A stretch of 64,000 nucleotides of DNA, from contig NZ_JACARC010000014.1 of NCBI RefSeq assembly GCF_013386825.1, forward strand, positions 1 through 64,000, read 5' to 3'. Positions within the stretch are counted from its first letter, which is position 1. Every line of letters begins with the position of its first letter. Below are positions 30,749 to 42,028 of the stretch, one piece after another. Under the pieces are notes generated by a model that did not search any database, was not told where the DNA came from, and saw nothing but the letters and a program-made list of their open reading frames with translations. The translations under genes and the position numbers were made by a program. The DNA comes from Pseudomonas sp. IPO3778 (lineage in GTDB: Bacteria > Pseudomonadota > Gammaproteobacteria > Pseudomonadales > Pseudomonadaceae).

Positions 30749-31054
30749 ATGACCAACATCCCCCACACCCAAATCGCCGAACCTGCAGTCACCTGCTCCA
30801 CCTGCGCTGCGTGCTGCTGCCAGTTGGAAGTCATGCTGATCACCGACACCGGCGTGCCTGATCGTTTTATCGATACCGACGATTGGGGCGGCGAAGTCAT
30901 GCTGCGCCTGGATGACGGCTGGTGCGCGGCGCTGGATCGGGACACGATGATGTGCACGATTTATGAGAAACGGCCGCTGATCTGCCGGGAGTTCGAGATG
31001 GGCGCACCGGAGTGCATTGAAGAGCGCCAGGGGATTGCGACGGTGTATCGCTGA
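30749..31054 (+). CDS. YkgJ family cysteine cluster protein
   Basis: A 101-residue protein with the CxxCxxCCC-type cluster (TCSTCAACCCQLEV) and later Cys in DDGWCAALDRDTMMCTIYEKRPLICREFEMG. The pattern suggests Zn or Fe-S binding. Function unknown. Separated from the operon by 54 bases; it may be independent. Confidence 0.88.
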   Translation: MTNIPHTQIAEPAVTCSTCAACCCQLEVMLITDTGVPDRFIDTDDWGGEVMLRLDDGWCAALDRDTMMCTIYEKRPLICREFEMGAPECIEERQGIATVYR

Positions 31055-31077
31055 TTTCTGAACCGATACAGATCAAC

Positions 31078-31164
31078 CGTGGGAGCTGGCTCGCCTGCGA
31101 TAGCGTCAACTCGGTGCAACTGATGCACCGAGGTGCCTGCATCGCTGGCAAGCCAGCTCCTACA
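31078..31164. repeat. REP-type inverted repeat
   Basis: GTGGGAGCTGGCTCGCCTGC...GCTGGCAAGCCAGCTCCTAC, slightly imperfect arms. Confidence 0.8.
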
Positions 31165-31188
31165 GGGATTTTGCGGTGTTCTTGAGAA

Positions 31189-31707
31189 TTACAACGGCAT
31201 CGTGTAGTGCAGCGAATAGCTCTCGACACCATCGTTGTTGCTGCTGATCCCGGCATTGGAGTAATGGGTGGCCCGAATGCCCACTTCACTCCCACCGACA
31301 AAGCGCAAGCCGAAACCCAATCGGTCTTCAAACTGGAAGGCCTGGCCAATATTGTTGTCTTCAACCCGCGTGCGGGACAACACGGCCACGCCCACCCCGG
31401 CCTCGATGTACGGTTTTACCTTCTCCCCGGCAAACTCATACACAAACACCGGCGAGAACGACAGGCTGCTGACGCTGGCGCGCTTGTCACCGTCCCAGTA
31501 GGTATAGGCGCCGCTCCAGTAACCGGTCACACGGCCGGTATCGGTCTGCCACCAGCTTTTATCCCAATCCGACGTCAGCCCCAGGCGATAGGTCATGGTC
31601 GAATCGCTGGTGCTCCCCACTCCAAACTCCAGGCCCGCGGCCTGTGCCGAAAACGAGTGCCCCAATACAGCGGCCGCAATCGCAGCCAAACAGAACAAGC
31701 GCTTCAT
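31189..31707 (-). CDS. pagL: Lipid A 3-O-deacylase PagL
   Basis: Outer-membrane beta-barrel esterase of 172 residues that removes the 3-O acyl chain from lipid A. The signal peptide ends at FSAQA. The catalytic His-Ser is in THYSNAGISSNNDGVES, matching the PagL signature, with the downstream acidic residue. The terminal aromatic/hydrophobic pattern SLHYTMPL suits barrel insertion. The ATG at 31707 was preferred to 31716 because AAGGA lies 8 bases upstream. Convergent with nothing close; it stands alone. Confidence 0.9.
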   Translation of the reverse strand: MKRLFCLAAIAAAVLGHSFSAQAAGLEFGVGSTSDSTMTYRLGLTSDWDKSWWQTDTGRVTGYWSGAYTYWDGDKRASVSSLSFSPVFVYEFAGEKVKPYIEAGVGVAVLSRTRVEDNNIGQAFQFEDRLGFGLRFVGGSEVGIRATHYSNAGISSNNDGVESYSLHYTMPL

Positions 31708-31817
31708 AAGAAACATCCTTTCCGAACGAAGTTGTATGATTTTGTACAGGCTAACTCGCTATAGAAGCTGTCGCATAGGCGGAAGTTCAGCGGAAAACGA
31801 GCTATTTCACGTTTTTT

Positions 31818-32612
31818 TCACAGGCCAAAACTACGCACAACGCCGGGAGATTTCCATAGGGTCGGTAGGATATTTCTGAAGTGCCGCGGATCGCCGCTGG
31901 TCCAGAACTGGGCAGGCTGGGGATTGCCGGTGGCCAGCAGTTCGCGATCACTCAAAAGACGCTGCAATTGACGTGCTACCGCAGCGCCGGTGTCGATCAG
32001 AATGATCGTCGGCGGCAACATCCGGGCGAGCAATGGCTTGAGGAACGGGTAGTGGGTGCAGCCGAGGATGATGGTGTCGCAACCGGCCGCAATCAGCGGT
32101 TCGACATAGCCCTGCAACAACTCACGCAACGCCGGGCTGTTCAGGTCGCCGGTCTCGATCAGCTCCACCAAGCCCGGGCACGGCTGGGTAATCACCCGCA
32201 CATCGGTGGCGAAGCGGTCGAGCAAGGCGGCGAACTTGGCACTTTGCAAGGTGCCGGTGGTGGCCAGCACCCCGACCACGCCACTGCGGGTCGCGGCGGC
32301 GGCGGGTTTGACCGCCGGCTCCATGCCTACCAGCGGCCAGTCGGGATAGTCCTGGCGCAACTCGGCGACCGCAGCAACCGTCGCCGTGTTGCAGGCAATC
32401 ACAAAAGCCTTGGCGCCTTTCTCCCGGAAAAACGCTGCCACCCGTCGCGAGCGTTCAAGGATGAACGCCGGGGTTTTCTCGCCGTAGGGAATGTGCCCGC
32501 CGTCAGCCACATACAGCAGCGACTCGTGGGGCAGCAGCCGCTGGATTTCGTCCAGCACCGACAGGCCGCCGACACCGGAGTCGAACACACCGATTGGCGC
32601 GTCCTTAACCAT
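31818..32612 (-). CDS. murI: Glutamate racemase MurI
   Basis: Supplies D-glutamate for peptidoglycan. 264 residues with [14 protein letters not shown] at the N-terminus, the first catalytic Cys in [10 protein letters not shown] and the second in [10 protein letters not shown]. It overlaps the moeB stop by 8 bases and is the last gene of hemA-prfA-prmC-moeB-murI. Confidence 0.96.
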   Translation of the reverse strand: MVKDAPIGVFDSGVGGLSVLDEIQRLLPHESLLYVADGGHIPYGEKTPAFILERSRRVAAFFREKGAKAFVIACNTATVAAVAELRQDYPDWPLVGMEPAVKPAAAATRSGVVGVLATTGTLQSAKFAALLDRFATDVRVITQPCPGLVELIETGDLNSPALRELLQGYVEPLIAAGCDTIILGCTHYPFLKPLLARMLPPTIILIDTGAAVARQLQRLLSDRELLATGNPQPAQFWTSGDPRHFRNILPTLWKSPGVVRSFGL

Positions 32613-33357
32613 GCTGGCTACCGCAGACGCTGCAACCGGGGTCGCGCTTGACCCGCAGCTCGCGGAAACGCGTGGTCAGGGCGTCGATCAACAACAGGCG
32701 CCCCACCAACGGCTCGCCGAATACGGCCAGCAACTTCAAGGCCTCAAGGGCTTGCAGGCTGCCGACCAACCCCACCAACGGGCCGATCACACCGGCCTCG
32801 CTGCAGGTCAGTTCGGCTTCGCTGCCGTGCCCGTATAAACAGTGGTAGCAGGGGCTTTCGGCCCGGCGTGGGTCGAACACCGACAGCTGGCCTTCGAGGC
32901 GAATCGCCGCACCGCTGACCAACGGTTTACCGGCGGCGACACAGGCAGCATTGACCGCTTCGCGGGTGGAGAAGTTGTCGCTGCAGTCGAGCACCACATC
33001 GACCGCCGCCACGGCGGCCGCGAGGGAATCCTCATCCAGCGCGCGGCGATGGGCAACCAACTGGATTTCAGGATTGATCGCGTTCAGGCGGCGAATCGCC
33101 GAGTCAACCTTGCTCAGGCCGACGCTGTCGGTGTCGTGGATGATCTGGCGTTGCAGGTTGGTCAGGTCAACGGTGTCGAAGTCCGCCAGATGCAACTCAC
33201 CCACGCCCGCCGCCGCCAGGTAAAGCGCTACCGGCGAGCCCAGGCCACCGAGCCCGACGATCAGCGCGCGGCTGTTTTTCAGGCGCAACTGACCGTCGAT
33301 GTCGACATGCTGCAACAGAATCTGTCGGCTATAGCGCAACAGCTCCTGATCGTTCAT
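32605..33357 (-). CDS. moeB: Molybdopterin-synthase adenylyltransferase MoeB (HesA/ThiF family)
   Basis: Adenylates the C-terminus of MoaD or a ThiS-type carrier. 250 residues. The ATP loop [19 protein letters not shown] and [16 protein letters not shown] are clear. Two CxxC zinc pairs (CYHC and CSVC) are present. The ATG at 33357 overlaps the prmC stop (TGATG). In the hemA operon. Confidence 0.92.
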   Translation of the reverse strand: MNDQELLRYSRQILLQHVDIDGQLRLKNSRALIVGLGGLGSPVALYLAAAGVGELHLADFDTVDLTNLQRQIIHDTDSVGLSKVDSAIRRLNAINPEIQLVAHRRALDEDSLAAAVAAVDVVLDCSDNFSTREAVNAACVAAGKPLVSGAAIRLEGQLSVFDPRRAESPCYHCLYGHGSEAELTCSEAGVIGPLVGLVGSLQALEALKLLAVFGEPLVGRLLLIDALTTRFRELRVKRDPGCSVCGSQHG

Positions 33358-34184
33358 CACGGCCGGCGCCCCAGGGTAATGCGTTCGTGGCCGCCCAGGT
33401 CGATACGGCTGTGGACGTCTGCGAAGCCTTCGCCCAGCAGCAGGTCGCGTACGGCCGAGGCCTGGTCGTAACCGTGTTCCAGCAACAGCCAGCCAGCCGC
33501 GTCGAGGTGTGCAGGCGCCTGGGCAATGATCAGCCGCAGGTCGTCCAGGCCATCATGCCCGGCCACCAGCGCACTGGCCGGCTCAAAGCGCACATCACCG
33601 GCCACCAGATGGGGATCGGTGTCGGCGATATAAGGCGGGTTGCTGATGATCAGGTTGTAAGTGTGGCCTTCGAGGGCGCTGAACCAATGGCTGTTCAGCA
33701 CCGTGGCGTTCTTCAGGTGCAGGCGCTGGCGGTTGCGCTCGGCCAGGGCCACGGCTTCCAGCACGCGGTCGACGGCGGTGACCTGCCAGGCCGGGCGTTC
33801 GCTGGCCAGGGCCAGGGCAATCGCGCCGCTGCCGGTGCCCAGGTCCAGGACCTTGGCCGGTGTGGCGGGCAGCAGTTCCAAAGCCGCTTCCACCAACATC
33901 TCGGTTTCCGGGCGCGGGATCAGCGTGTGCGGCGCCACTTCCAGGTCGAGCTTCCAGAAACCTTGCTGGCCAAGGATGTAGGCCACAGGCTCGCCGGTGC
34001 GGCGGCGTTGCAGGTAGTCGGCAAAGGTCAGTGCGGCTTCGCTGCTGACGATTTTTTCCGGCCAGGTGTGCAGGTAGCTGCGGGGCTTGCCCAAGGCAGC
34101 CGCCAGCAACAATTCAACGTCCAGGCGCGCAGTGGGCGAGTCCGGCAGGTCGGCGGCGCGTAACAGGCTGGCAATAATGGTCAT
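33357..34184 (-). CDS. prmC: Release factor glutamine methyltransferase PrmC
   Basis: Methylates the GGQ glutamine of release factors 1 and 2. 275 residues with the SAM loop VLDLGTGSGAIALALA and the catalytic NPPYI motif in LIISNPPYIAD. It directly follows prfA, its substrate gene. Confidence 0.96.
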   Translation of the reverse strand: MTIIASLLRAADLPDSPTARLDVELLLAAALGKPRSYLHTWPEKIVSSEAALTFADYLQRRRTGEPVAYILGQQGFWKLDLEVAPHTLIPRPETEMLVEAALELLPATPAKVLDLGTGSGAIALALASERPAWQVTAVDRVLEAVALAERNRQRLHLKNATVLNSHWFSALEGHTYNLIISNPPYIADTDPHLVAGDVRFEPASALVAGHDGLDDLRLIIAQAPAHLDAAGWLLLEHGYDQASAVRDLLLGEGFADVHSRIDLGGHERITLGRRP

Positions 34185-35267
34185 TTATTCACCTATCGCC
34201 GCAAGCTGGTCGGCCTGGTATTCGGCCAACAACGGCTCGATGACCGCATCAACGCCACCGGCGAGGATTTCATCCAGGGAGTACAGCGTCAGGTTGACGC
34301 GGTGGTCGGTGACCCGGCCCTGGGCAAAGTTGTACGTACGGATACGCTCGGAACGGTCGCCCGAGCCCACCAGCAATTTACGCTCGCTGGCAATTGCGTT
34401 GGCGGCGGCGCTGGTCTGCTGGTCGTTGAGCTTGGCCGACAGCCAGGACATGGCCCGCGCACGGTTCTTGTGCTGGGAACGTTCTTCCTGGCACTCCACC
34501 ACAATGCCCGACGGCAAGTGCGTGATACGGATCGCCGAGTCGGTCTTGTTGACGTGCTGACCCCCGGCGCCCGATGAACGGTAGGTGTCGACCCGCAGGT
34601 CCGCCGGGTTGATCTCGATCGCTTCCTGCTCGTCCGGCTCGGGCAACACGGCCACGGTGCACGCGGAGGTGTGGATACGACCCTGGGACTCCGTCGCCGG
34701 CACCCGCTGCACGCGGTGTACGCCGGACTCGAACTTCAGCTTGCCGTAGACGTTCTCGCCTTCAACCCGGGCGATGACTTCTTTATAGCCGCCATGCTCA
34801 CCGATGTTCTCGGACAGGATCTCGACCCGCCAGCCGCGACGCTCGGCATAACGCGAGTACATGCGGAACAGGTCGCCGGAGAAAATCGCAGCCTCGTCAC
34901 CACCGGTGCCGGCGCGGATTTCAAGGAACACGTTGCGCCCGTCGTTCGGGTCCTTGGGCAGCAGCATGCGTTGCAGGTCGCCTTCCAGCTCGATCAGCTT
35001 GTCCTTGGCTTCACGCACTTCTTCAACGGCCATTTCGCGCATGTCCGGGTCACTGTCCTTGAGCAGCGCCTGGGCGCCTTCGAGGTCAGCCTGCACCTTG
35101 AGCAACTGCGTATAGGTGCCCACGATCGGTTCAACTTCCGCGTATTCCTTGGAATAGGTGCGGAACTTGGTCTGATCGGAGATGACCTCGCCATCGCCGA
35201 GCAAGGCGGTCAGTTCTTCGAAACGGTCCTGAAGGACGTCCAGTTTATTGAGCAGTGACGCTTTCAT
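34185..35267 (-). CDS. prfA: Peptide chain release factor 1 PrfA
   Basis: Terminates translation at UAA and UAG. 360 residues; the GGQ motif occurs in [20 protein letters not shown], and the RF1 recognition region lies before it. It overlaps hemA by 4 bases. Confidence 0.97.
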   Translation of the reverse strand: MKASLLNKLDVLQDRFEELTALLGDGEVISDQTKFRTYSKEYAEVEPIVGTYTQLLKVQADLEGAQALLKDSDPDMREMAVEEVREAKDKLIELEGDLQRMLLPKDPNDGRNVFLEIRAGTGGDEAAIFSGDLFRMYSRYAERRGWRVEILSENIGEHGGYKEVIARVEGENVYGKLKFESGVHRVQRVPATESQGRIHTSACTVAVLPEPDEQEAIEINPADLRVDTYRSSGAGGQHVNKTDSAIRITHLPSGIVVECQEERSQHKNRARAMSWLSAKLNDQQTSAAANAIASERKLLVGSGDRSERIRTYNFAQGRVTDHRVNLTLYSLDEILAGGVDAVIEPLLAEYQADQLAAIGE

Positions 35268-36553
35268 TGCGGTTTTTTATCCGAAGAGCTTTCTGTCGCG
35301 CCCTCACCGAGGGCAAAGAGTTCCTGAGCCATGGCCAGCGCATCGAGGCGGCCTTCGGCGGTAAGCTTTTTCAACTGGACACTGGGAGCGTGCAGCAATT
35401 TGTTGGTCAGGCCGCGCGCCAGTTGCATCAGCACGTCTTCGGCGCTGCTGCCGTTGGCGAGCATACGCTGGGCCTTGATCAGCTCCTCGTCCCGCAGGCG
35501 TTCGCCTTGCTGGCGGTAGGCCTTGAGCACGTCCACCGCCGCCAGTTCACGCAGGCGCACCATGAAATCGTCGGCACCGGTGCTGACCATTTCCTCGGCG
35601 GCCTGGGCAGCGCCCTGGCGACTCTTGAGGTTTTCGGCGACCACTTCGTGCAGGTCGTCGACGCTGTAGAGGTAAACGTCGTCCAACTCGCCGACTTCGG
35701 GTTCGATGTCCCGGGGAACGGCGATATCCACCATGAAGATCGGCTTGTGCTTGCGCAGCTTCAAGGCGCTTTCCACCGCGCCTTTACCGAGGATCGGCAA
35801 CTGGCTGGCGGTGGAACTGATGACGATGTCGCTGCGCACCAGTTCGGCCGGGATGTCGGAGAGCAACACCGCATGGGCACCGAACTGCTCGGCAAGAATG
35901 CTGGCGCGCTCCAGGGTGCGGTTGGCGACCACGATGCGCTTCACGCCCAGCTCATGCAGATGGCGGGCGACCAGGGTGATGGTCTCGCCGGCGCCGATCA
36001 GCAGGGCCTGGCTGCGTTGCAGGTCACTGAAAATCTGTTTGGCCAGGCTGACGGCGGCAAACGCCACGGACACCGGGTTTTCACCGATGGCGGTGTCGGT
36101 GCGCACCTGCTTGGCCGAGTTGAAGGTGGCCTGGAACAAGCGCCCCAGCAGCGGGCCGATGGTGCCGGCCTCACGGGCCACGGCGTAGGCCGATTTCATC
36201 TGCCCAAGAATCTGTGGTTCACCCAACACCAGCGAGTCGAGCCCGGAAGCGACGCGCATCATGTGACGAACTGCCGCATCCTCTTCGTGCACATAGGCGC
36301 TTTGGCGCAGCTCGTCGAGGCTCAAATGGTGGTAATCGGCCAGCCAGCGCAGCACCACATCGGCAGAAAGATGCTCCTGCTCTATATAGAGCTCGCTGCG
36401 ATTGCAGGTCGAAAGGATCGCAGCTTCGCGACTGTCGGTGAGCCGGCAGAGCTGCTGCAAGGCCTCAACCAACTGCTCGGGAGTAAACGCCACGCGCTCG
36501 CGGACGTCTACAGAAGCAGTCTTGTGGTTAATACCGAGTGCAAGGAAGGCCAT
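35264..36553 (-). CDS. hemA: Glutamyl-tRNA reductase HemA
   Basis: First enzyme of C5 tetrapyrrole synthesis, making glutamate-1-semialdehyde. 429 residues. The catalytic Cys is in [11 protein letters not shown], the NADPH loop in [16 protein letters not shown] and the dimerisation helices at the C-terminus. First gene of the operon; divergent from the TPR gene across a REP. Confidence 0.97.
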   Translation of the reverse strand: MAFLALGINHKTASVDVRERVAFTPEQLVEALQQLCRLTDSREAAILSTCNRSELYIEQEHLSADVVLRWLADYHHLSLDELRQSAYVHEEDAAVRHMMRVASGLDSLVLGEPQILGQMKSAYAVAREAGTIGPLLGRLFQATFNSAKQVRTDTAIGENPVSVAFAAVSLAKQIFSDLQRSQALLIGAGETITLVARHLHELGVKRIVVANRTLERASILAEQFGAHAVLLSDIPAELVRSDIVISSTASQLPILGKGAVESALKLRKHKPIFMVDIAVPRDIEPEVGELDDVYLYSVDDLHEVVAENLKSRQGAAQAAEEMVSTGADDFMVRLRELAAVDVLKAYRQQGERLRDEELIKAQRMLANGSSAEDVLMQLARGLTNKLLHAPSVQLKKLTAEGRLDALAMAQELFALGEGATESSSDKKPQ

Positions 36554-36660
36554 TCAATATCGCTGATGATGTCGGGAAGCCGACAATTGTCCTACTTCGA
36601 ATGATTCAGAACAACCACCGTAGGCTATTGTCCTAGTAGCTTACGCCTATAAAGGCCATC

Positions 36661-36762
36661 TGTAGGAGCGAGCTTGCTCGCGATGGTCGTTAACGATAAC
36701 GCTGGCTTACGGGATAAAACGCGTTGTCCTCTGGTTCTTCGCGAGCAAGCTCGCTCCTACAC
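36661..36762. repeat. REP-type inverted repeat (TGTAGGAGCGAGC subfamily)
   Basis: TGTAGGAGCGAGCTTGCTCG...CGAGCAAGCTCGCTCCTACA with a long spacer. It occupies most of the 36554-36827 gap between hemA and the TPR gene. Confidence 0.88.
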
Positions 36763-36827
36763 GGTTATGTTTGGCCGAAGGCTTGTGTCATGATGATCCG
36801 ACCGCAGGTTAGTCGTCCTCTTCCTAT

Positions 36828-38552
36828 ATGAATAGATCTTCCGCGTTGCTCCTTGCTTTTGTCTTCCTCAGCGGCTGCCAGGCCATGGCACCCGTGTCGC
36901 CGGACGGTACGCCGCCGGTCGAAGACAGCACCCCCGCCCCTGAAAAGCCCAAGGTTTACTCCTCGTTCAGTGAAGAGACGGTCTTCAGTCTGCTGAGCGC
37001 AGAGCTGGCCGGCCAGCGCAATCGTTTCGACATTGCCCTGGACAACTACGTGACCCAGGCCATCAATACTCAGGATCCGGGGATTTCCGAGCGGGCGTTT
37101 CGCATCGCCGAGTACCTGGGCGCCGATCAGGCGGCCCTGGATACCTCGCTGATCTGGGCGAAAAACGCCCCGGACGATCTCGAAGCGCAACGGGCAGCGG
37201 CCATTCAACTGGCCCGCGCCGGGCGCTATGACGACTCCATGGTGTATATGGAGAAAGTCCTGCAGGGCAAGGGCGACACCCATTTCGACTTCCTCGCGCT
37301 GTCGGCTGCCGACACCGATCAGGACACCCGCAACGGCCTGATGAAGAGTTTCGACCGCCTGCTGCAAAAACACCCGAACAACAGCCAGCTGATTTTCGGC
37401 AAGGCGCTGTTGCTGCAACAGGACGATGAGCCCGAGGCCGCGCTGAAGCTGCTGGAGCAACACCCGCCGGAAGACGGTGAAATAGCGCCGATCCTGCTGC
37501 GCGCCCGCCTGCTGCAAAACCTCAACCGCGGCAAGGAAGCGATTCCGCTGCTGGAAAAAAGCATCAAGAAGTACCCGGGCGACAAGCGCCTGCTGCTGAC
37601 CTATGCCCGCATGCTGGTTGAACAGGACCGCATGGAAGACGCCAAAGTGCAGTTCGCCAACCTCGTCCAGCAATACCCGGACGACGATGAATTGCGTTAC
37701 TCCCTGGCGCTGGTGTGCCTGGAAGCCAAGGCGTGGGATGAAGCCAAGGGTTACCTGGAAGACTTGATTGCCCGCGAGAGCCACTTGGATTCGGCGCACC
37801 TGAACCTGGGCCGCATCGCCGAAGAGCGTAACGACCCGCAGGCCGCGCTGCTTGAGTACGCTCAGGTGGGTCCCGGCAATGATTACCTGCCGGCGCAACT
37901 GCGCCAGGCCGACATCCTGATGAACAACGGCCGCACCGACGAGGCCGAAAAGCGCCTGGCGGCCGCACGGGATGCCGAACCGGACTACGCGATCCAGTTG
38001 TACCTGATCCAGGCCGAGACCTTGTCGGCCAACAACCAGGGCGATCGCGCCTGGAAAATCCTGCAGCAAGCCTTGCTGCAGTACCCAGACGACCTGAACC
38101 TGCTGTACACCCGTGCCATGCAGGCGGAAAAACGCAATGACCTGGCGCAGATGGAAAAAGACCTGCGCCTGATCATCAAGCGCGACCCGGACAACGCCAT
38201 GGCACTGAACGCCCTGGGTTACACCTTGTCCGACCGTACAACGCGTTACGCCGAAGCCAAGGATCTGATTGAAAAGGCTCACCAGCTCAACCCGGAAGAC
38301 CCGGCCGTACTCGACAGCCTCGGCTGGGTGAATTACCGCCTGGGCAACCTGGATGAAGCCGAACGCTTGTTGCGCCAGGCGCTGGAGCGCTTCCCCGACC
38401 AGGAAGTGGCCGCACACCTGGGCGAAGTGCTCTGGGCCAATGGCAAGCAACGCGAAGCGCGACAAGTCTGGGAGAAGTTCCTCAAGGAACAACCCGAAAG
38501 CCCAATCCTGCGCAGCACCATCAAGCGCCTGACCGGATCCGAGACCCTTTAA
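36828..38552 (+). CDS. Tetratricopeptide repeat lipoprotein
   Basis: A 574-residue TPR protein with a lipoprotein signal (FLSGCQAM, Cys at about 17). TPR-like helix pairs run through most of the length, the clearest being [21 protein letters not shown] and [22 protein letters not shown] types near the C-terminus. It probably scaffolds an outer-membrane assembly. It sits just before lolB (gap 4 bases), the conserved Pseudomonas arrangement. Confidence 0.9.
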   Translation: MNRSSALLLAFVFLSGCQAMAPVSPDGTPPVEDSTPAPEKPKVYSSFSEETVFSLLSAELAGQRNRFDIALDNYVTQAINTQDPGISERAFRIAEYLGADQAALDTSLIWAKNAPDDLEAQRAAAIQLARAGRYDDSMVYMEKVLQGKGDTHFDFLALSAADTDQDTRNGLMKSFDRLLQKHPNNSQLIFGKALLLQQDDEPEAALKLLEQHPPEDGEIAPILLRARLLQNLNRGKEAIPLLEKSIKKYPGDKRLLLTYARMLVEQDRMEDAKVQFANLVQQYPDDDELRYSLALVCLEAKAWDEAKGYLEDLIARESHLDSAHLNLGRIAEERNDPQAALLEYAQVGPGNDYLPAQLRQADILMNNGRTDEAEKRLAAARDAEPDYAIQLYLIQAETLSANNQGDRAWKILQQALLQYPDDLNLLYTRAMQAEKRNDLAQMEKDLRLIIKRDPDNAMALNALGYTLSDRTTRYAEAKDLIEKAHQLNPEDPAVLDSLGWVNYRLGNLDEAERLLRQALERFPDQEVAAHLGEVLWANGKQREARQVWEKFLKEQPESPILRSTIKRLTGSETL

Positions 38553-38556
38553 TTTT

Positions 38557-39174
38557 ATGTTTTTGCGCCACGTCATCGTCTTCAGCTTTATCGCCCTGCT
38601 CGCCGGCTGTTCGGGCCTTGGCACCCGTGAATCTGTCGAAGGCCCGGGCAACCCGGCGCAATGGCAGCAGCACAAGGATCAACTGAGCAGCCTTGACGGC
38701 TGGCAGATCGAGGGCAAGGTCGGCATTCGCGCCCCGAAAGATTCGGGCAGCGGCACCTTGTTCTGGCTGCAACGCCAGGACTATTACGACATTCGCCTGT
38801 CTGGCCCGCTGGGCCGCGGTGCGGCACGCCTGACCGGCCGACCGGGGCAAGTCAGCCTGGAAGTGGCCAATCAGGGCCGCTATGAAGCGCCAACGCCAGA
38901 AGCCCTGCTGGAAGAACAGATGGGCTGGAAACTCCCCGTCTCCCATCTGGTGTGGTGGGTACGTGGCCTTCCCGCACCGGACAGCAAGAGCCGCCTGAGC
39001 CTCAACGGCGACAGCCGCCTGGCCTCGCTGGAGCAGGATGGCTGGCAGGTCGAGTACCTCAGTTATGTGCAACAGAACGGTTACTGGCTGCCCGAGCGCA
39101 TCAAGCTGCACGGCACCGACCTTGACGTCACGCTGGTGATCAAGGACTGGCAACCTCGCAAGCTGGGGCAGTGA
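38557..39174 (+). CDS. lolB: Outer-membrane lipoprotein LolB
   Basis: Receives lipoproteins from LolA and inserts them into the outer membrane. 205 residues with lipobox LLAGCSG and the LolB core [22 protein letters not shown]. It forms an operon with the TPR gene and ispE. Confidence 0.93.
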   Translation: MFLRHVIVFSFIALLAGCSGLGTRESVEGPGNPAQWQQHKDQLSSLDGWQIEGKVGIRAPKDSGSGTLFWLQRQDYYDIRLSGPLGRGAARLTGRPGQVSLEVANQGRYEAPTPEALLEEQMGWKLPVSHLVWWVRGLPAPDSKSRLSLNGDSRLASLEQDGWQVEYLSYVQQNGYWLPERIKLHGTDLDVTLVIKDWQPRKLGQ

Positions 39175-39175
39175 C

Positions 39176-40027
39176 ATGACTGTGCAACGCCTGACCCTGC
39201 CCTCCCCGGCCAAACTCAATTTGATGCTGCACATTCTCGGTCGCCGTGCAGACGGCTATCACGAGTTGCAGACCATCTTTCAGTTTCTCGACTACGGCGA
39301 TGAGCTGACCTTCGCCGTTCGCGATGACGGTGTGATTCAGTTGCACACCGAATTCGAAGGCGTGCCTCACGACAGCAACCTGATTGTGAAGGCCGCGAAA
39401 AAACTTCAGGAACAATCCGGTTGCCCATTGGGCATCGACATCTGGATCGAAAAAGTCCTGCCCATGGGCGGCGGCATCGGTGGCGGCAGCTCGAATGCTG
39501 CAACCACGTTGCTCGGCCTGAATCACCTGTGGCAGCTGGGTTGGGACCACGATCGCCTCGCGGCGCTGGGCCTGACACTGGGCGCGGACGTCCCGGTTTT
39601 CGTGCGTGGGCACGCCGCTTTTGCCGAGGGCGTGGGGGAGAAACTCACCCCTGTAGACCCCGAAGAGCCGTGGTATGTCGTGCTTGTTCCGCAAGTATCT
39701 GTAAGTACAGCAGAAATTTTTTCAGATCCACTGTTGACACGTAACTCTCCTCCCATTAAAGTGCGCCCCGTTCCCAAGGGAAACAGTCGAAATGACTGCT
39801 TACCGGTTGTAGCAAGGCGTTATCCAGATGTACGTAACGCTTTGAATTTGTTAGGTAATTTTACCGAAGCAAAATTAACCGGAACTGGAAGTTGTGTGTT
39901 TGGGGGCTTCCCAAGCAAAGCTGAAGCTGATAAAGTCTCGGCCCTTCTTACAGAGACCCTTACAGGGTTTGTAGCAAAGGGAAGCAACGTTTCGATGTTG
40001 CATCGCAAGCTGCAAAGTCTGCTCTAA
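39176..40027 (+). CDS. ispE: 4-(cytidine 5'-diphospho)-2-C-methyl-D-erythritol kinase IspE
   Basis: GHMP kinase of the MEP isoprenoid pathway, 283 residues. The start [22 protein letters not shown] and the ATP loop [18 protein letters not shown] are clear. The last third (about 39690-40020) is visibly AT-richer than the rest of the gene, while the C-terminal motif [12 protein letters not shown] remains. It starts one base after the lolB stop. Confidence 0.96.
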   Translation: MTVQRLTLPSPAKLNLMLHILGRRADGYHELQTIFQFLDYGDELTFAVRDDGVIQLHTEFEGVPHDSNLIVKAAKKLQEQSGCPLGIDIWIEKVLPMGGGIGGGSSNAATTLLGLNHLWQLGWDHDRLAALGLTLGADVPVFVRGHAAFAEGVGEKLTPVDPEEPWYVVLVPQVSVSTAEIFSDPLLTRNSPPIKVRPVPKGNSRNDCLPVVARRYPDVRNALNLLGNFTEAKLTGTGSCVFGGFPSKAEADKVSALLTETLTGFVAKGSNVSMLHRKLQSLL

Positions 40028-40063
40028 AGGAACCGAGTACTGGGTACTCGTTGCAACAGATAC

Positions 40064-40138
40064 AGGGGCGTCGCCAAGCGGTAAGGCAGCAGGTTTTGAT
40101 CCTGCCATGCGTTGGTTCGAATCCAGCCGCCCCTGCCA
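40064..40138 (+). tRNA. tRNA-Gln (anticodon TTG)
   Basis: 75 bases with encoded CCA. Acceptor AGGGGCG/CGCCCCT, discriminator G, anticodon loop TTTTGAT, and T arm with GGTTCGAATCC. It lies between ispE and prs, the conserved Pseudomonas position. Confidence 0.96.
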
Positions 40139-40183
40139 TTTTCTATACTCATCCAGGTTACCCTCAGCCTCTAGGTACTGCGC

Positions 40184-41125
40184 GTGTCCAAGATGATGGT
40201 CTTTACGGGGAATGCTAACCCCGATCTGGCTCGGCGTGTTGTACGTCAGCTGCATATCCCTCTCGGTGACATCTCTGTCGGTAAATTCTCCGACGGCGAA
40301 ATTACAGCCGAGATCAATGAAAACGTCCGCGGTAAAGACGTCTTCATTATTCAGCCGACTTGCGCTCCGACCAACGATAACCTGATGGAACTCGTCGTGA
40401 TGGCTGATGCCTTCCGCCGCTCCTCAGCGACTCGAATCACAGCTGTAATCCCTTACTTTGGTTATGCCCGTCAGGATCGCCGTCCGCGTTCCGCACGTGT
40501 GGCCATCAGCGCGAAAGTCGTTGCTGACATGCTGACCGTGGTAGGCATCGACCGTGTTCTCACGGTTGACCTGCACGCTGACCAAATCCAGGGGTTCTTC
40601 GATATTCCGGTAGATAACATCTACGGCTCCCCCGTTCTGGTGGATGACATCGAAGACCAGCGCTTTGAAAACCTGATGATCGTGTCCCCGGACATTGGTG
40701 GCGTCGTGCGTGCACGGGCTGTTGCCAAATCCCTGGGCGTGGACCTCGGGATCATCGACAAACGCCGTGAGAAAGCCAATCACTCTGAAGTGATGCATAT
40801 CATCGGTGATGTCGAAGGGCGTACCTGTATTCTGGTTGATGACATGGTCGACACCGCCGGCACCCTGTGCCACGCGGCGAAAGCCCTGAAAGAGCACGGT
40901 GCCGCAAAAGTCTTCGCCTACTGCACACACCCTGTGCTGTCGGGCCGAGCGATCGAGAACATCGAGAACTCAATGCTGGACGAACTGGTGGTGACCAACA
41001 CCATCCCGTTGTCCGCTGCCGCTCAAGCCTGTTCGCGTATCCGTCAACTGGATATCGCGCCGGTAGTTGCCGAAGCGGTTCGCCGCATCAGCAACGAAGA
41101 ATCGATCAGCGCGATGTTCCGTTAA
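40184..41125 (+). CDS. prs: Ribose-phosphate pyrophosphokinase Prs
   Basis: Makes PRPP from ribose 5-phosphate and ATP. 313 residues starting with GTG ([19 protein letters not shown]). The flexible loop has [16 protein letters not shown]. The PRPP-binding motif is [14 protein letters not shown]. Followed by a strong terminator. Confidence 0.97.
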   Translation: MSKMMVFTGNANPDLARRVVRQLHIPLGDISVGKFSDGEITAEINENVRGKDVFIIQPTCAPTNDNLMELVVMADAFRRSSATRITAVIPYFGYARQDRRPRSARVAISAKVVADMLTVVGIDRVLTVDLHADQIQGFFDIPVDNIYGSPVLVDDIEDQRFENLMIVSPDIGGVVRARAVAKSLGVDLGIIDKRREKANHSEVMHIIGDVEGRTCILVDDMVDTAGTLCHAAKALKEHGAAKVFAYCTHPVLSGRAIENIENSMLDELVVTNTIPLSAAAQACSRIRQLDIAPVVAEAVRRISNEESISAMFR

Positions 41126-41156
41126 GGGTCACCCCTTAGCGACATCAACCTGACGA

Positions 41157-41198
41157 AAAGCGCCCCGCCCCAGCACTCTGTTGGGGCGGGGCTTTTTT
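41157..41198 (+). terminator. Terminator after prs
   Basis: GCCCCGCCCCA / TGGGGCGGGGC stem with a T6 tail. Confidence 0.92.
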
Positions 41199-41263
41199 GC
41201 CCATATCGCCTTTAGCGCTGGTCGCAAACGCTAGGGCGAATGTGGTTATTTTGGAGATACAAC

Positions 41264-41863
41264 ATGAACGATTTTACTTTGAATGCTGAACTGCGTTCCG
41301 ACCTGGGGAAAGGTGCGAGCCGCCGCCTGCGTCGTCTCGCAAGCCTGGTTCCAGCTGTAGTTTACGGTGGCGAAAAAGCCCCTGAATCCATCAGCATGCT
41401 GGCTAAAGAAATCGCCAAACTGCTCGAAAACGACGCGGCTTACAGCCACATCATCGAGCTGAACGTGGGTGGTTCCAAGCAGAACGTCATCATCAAGGCA
41501 CTGCAACGTCACCCAGCTAAAGGCCACGTGCTGCACGCTGACTTCGTTCGCGTAGTAGCCGGTCAGAAACTGACCGCTATCGTGCCTGTGCACTTCGTTG
41601 GCGAAGCGGCTCCGATCAAGAAAGGCGGCGAAATCTCGCACGTTACCGCCGAGATCGAAGTTAGCTGCCTGCCGAAAGACCTGCCTGAGTTCATCGAAGT
41701 CGACCTGTCGGCTGCTGAAATCGGCGACATCATCCACCTGTCCGACCTCAAAGCCCCTAAAGGCGTTGAGTTTGTCGCACTGGCTCACGGTGATGACAAA
41801 GCTGTTGCAAACGTACACGCTCCACGCGTTGCACCAGAAGCTGAAGAAGGCGCTGCAGAGTAA
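41264..41863 (+). CDS. rplY: 50S ribosomal protein L25/Ctc
   Basis: Long-form L25 (199 residues) that binds 5S rRNA. The N-terminal L25 domain ([21 protein letters not shown]) is followed by a TL5-like C-terminal beta domain. The ATG at 41264 is preceded by GGAG at proper spacing; the longer frame from 41240 has no conserved content. The C-terminal tail is acidic ([10 protein letters not shown]). Same cluster as prs and pth. Confidence 0.95.
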   Translation: MNDFTLNAELRSDLGKGASRRLRRLASLVPAVVYGGEKAPESISMLAKEIAKLLENDAAYSHIIELNVGGSKQNVIIKALQRHPAKGHVLHADFVRVVAGQKLTAIVPVHFVGEAAPIKKGGEISHVTAEIEVSCLPKDLPEFIEVDLSAAEIGDIIHLSDLKAPKGVEFVALAHGDDKAVANVHAPRVAPEAEEGAAE

Positions 41864-42028
41864 TTCACTCTGTAATGCCGGAGCTTGAGGAAACATCGCG
41901 GACCGGAACGTAGCGAGAAAGCGGGCGAGAATGCGAGGTTGGCCTCTAACGGTTGATAAGCGTTTGTCGTCCACTTTCGCCGCACCAACGGCGATGTTAT
42001 CCACAACTCCAAAGGAAGGGCCCCTGTC

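Noticed and set aside
31742..31749. TTGTACAG near the pagL start as a further LitR site
   Set aside because: Only a half-site; no partner at 12-base spacing on either side.
36765..38675. 636-codon open frame antisense to the TPR lipoprotein gene
   Set aside because: Same reason; the sense frame has a lipobox and TPR repeats.
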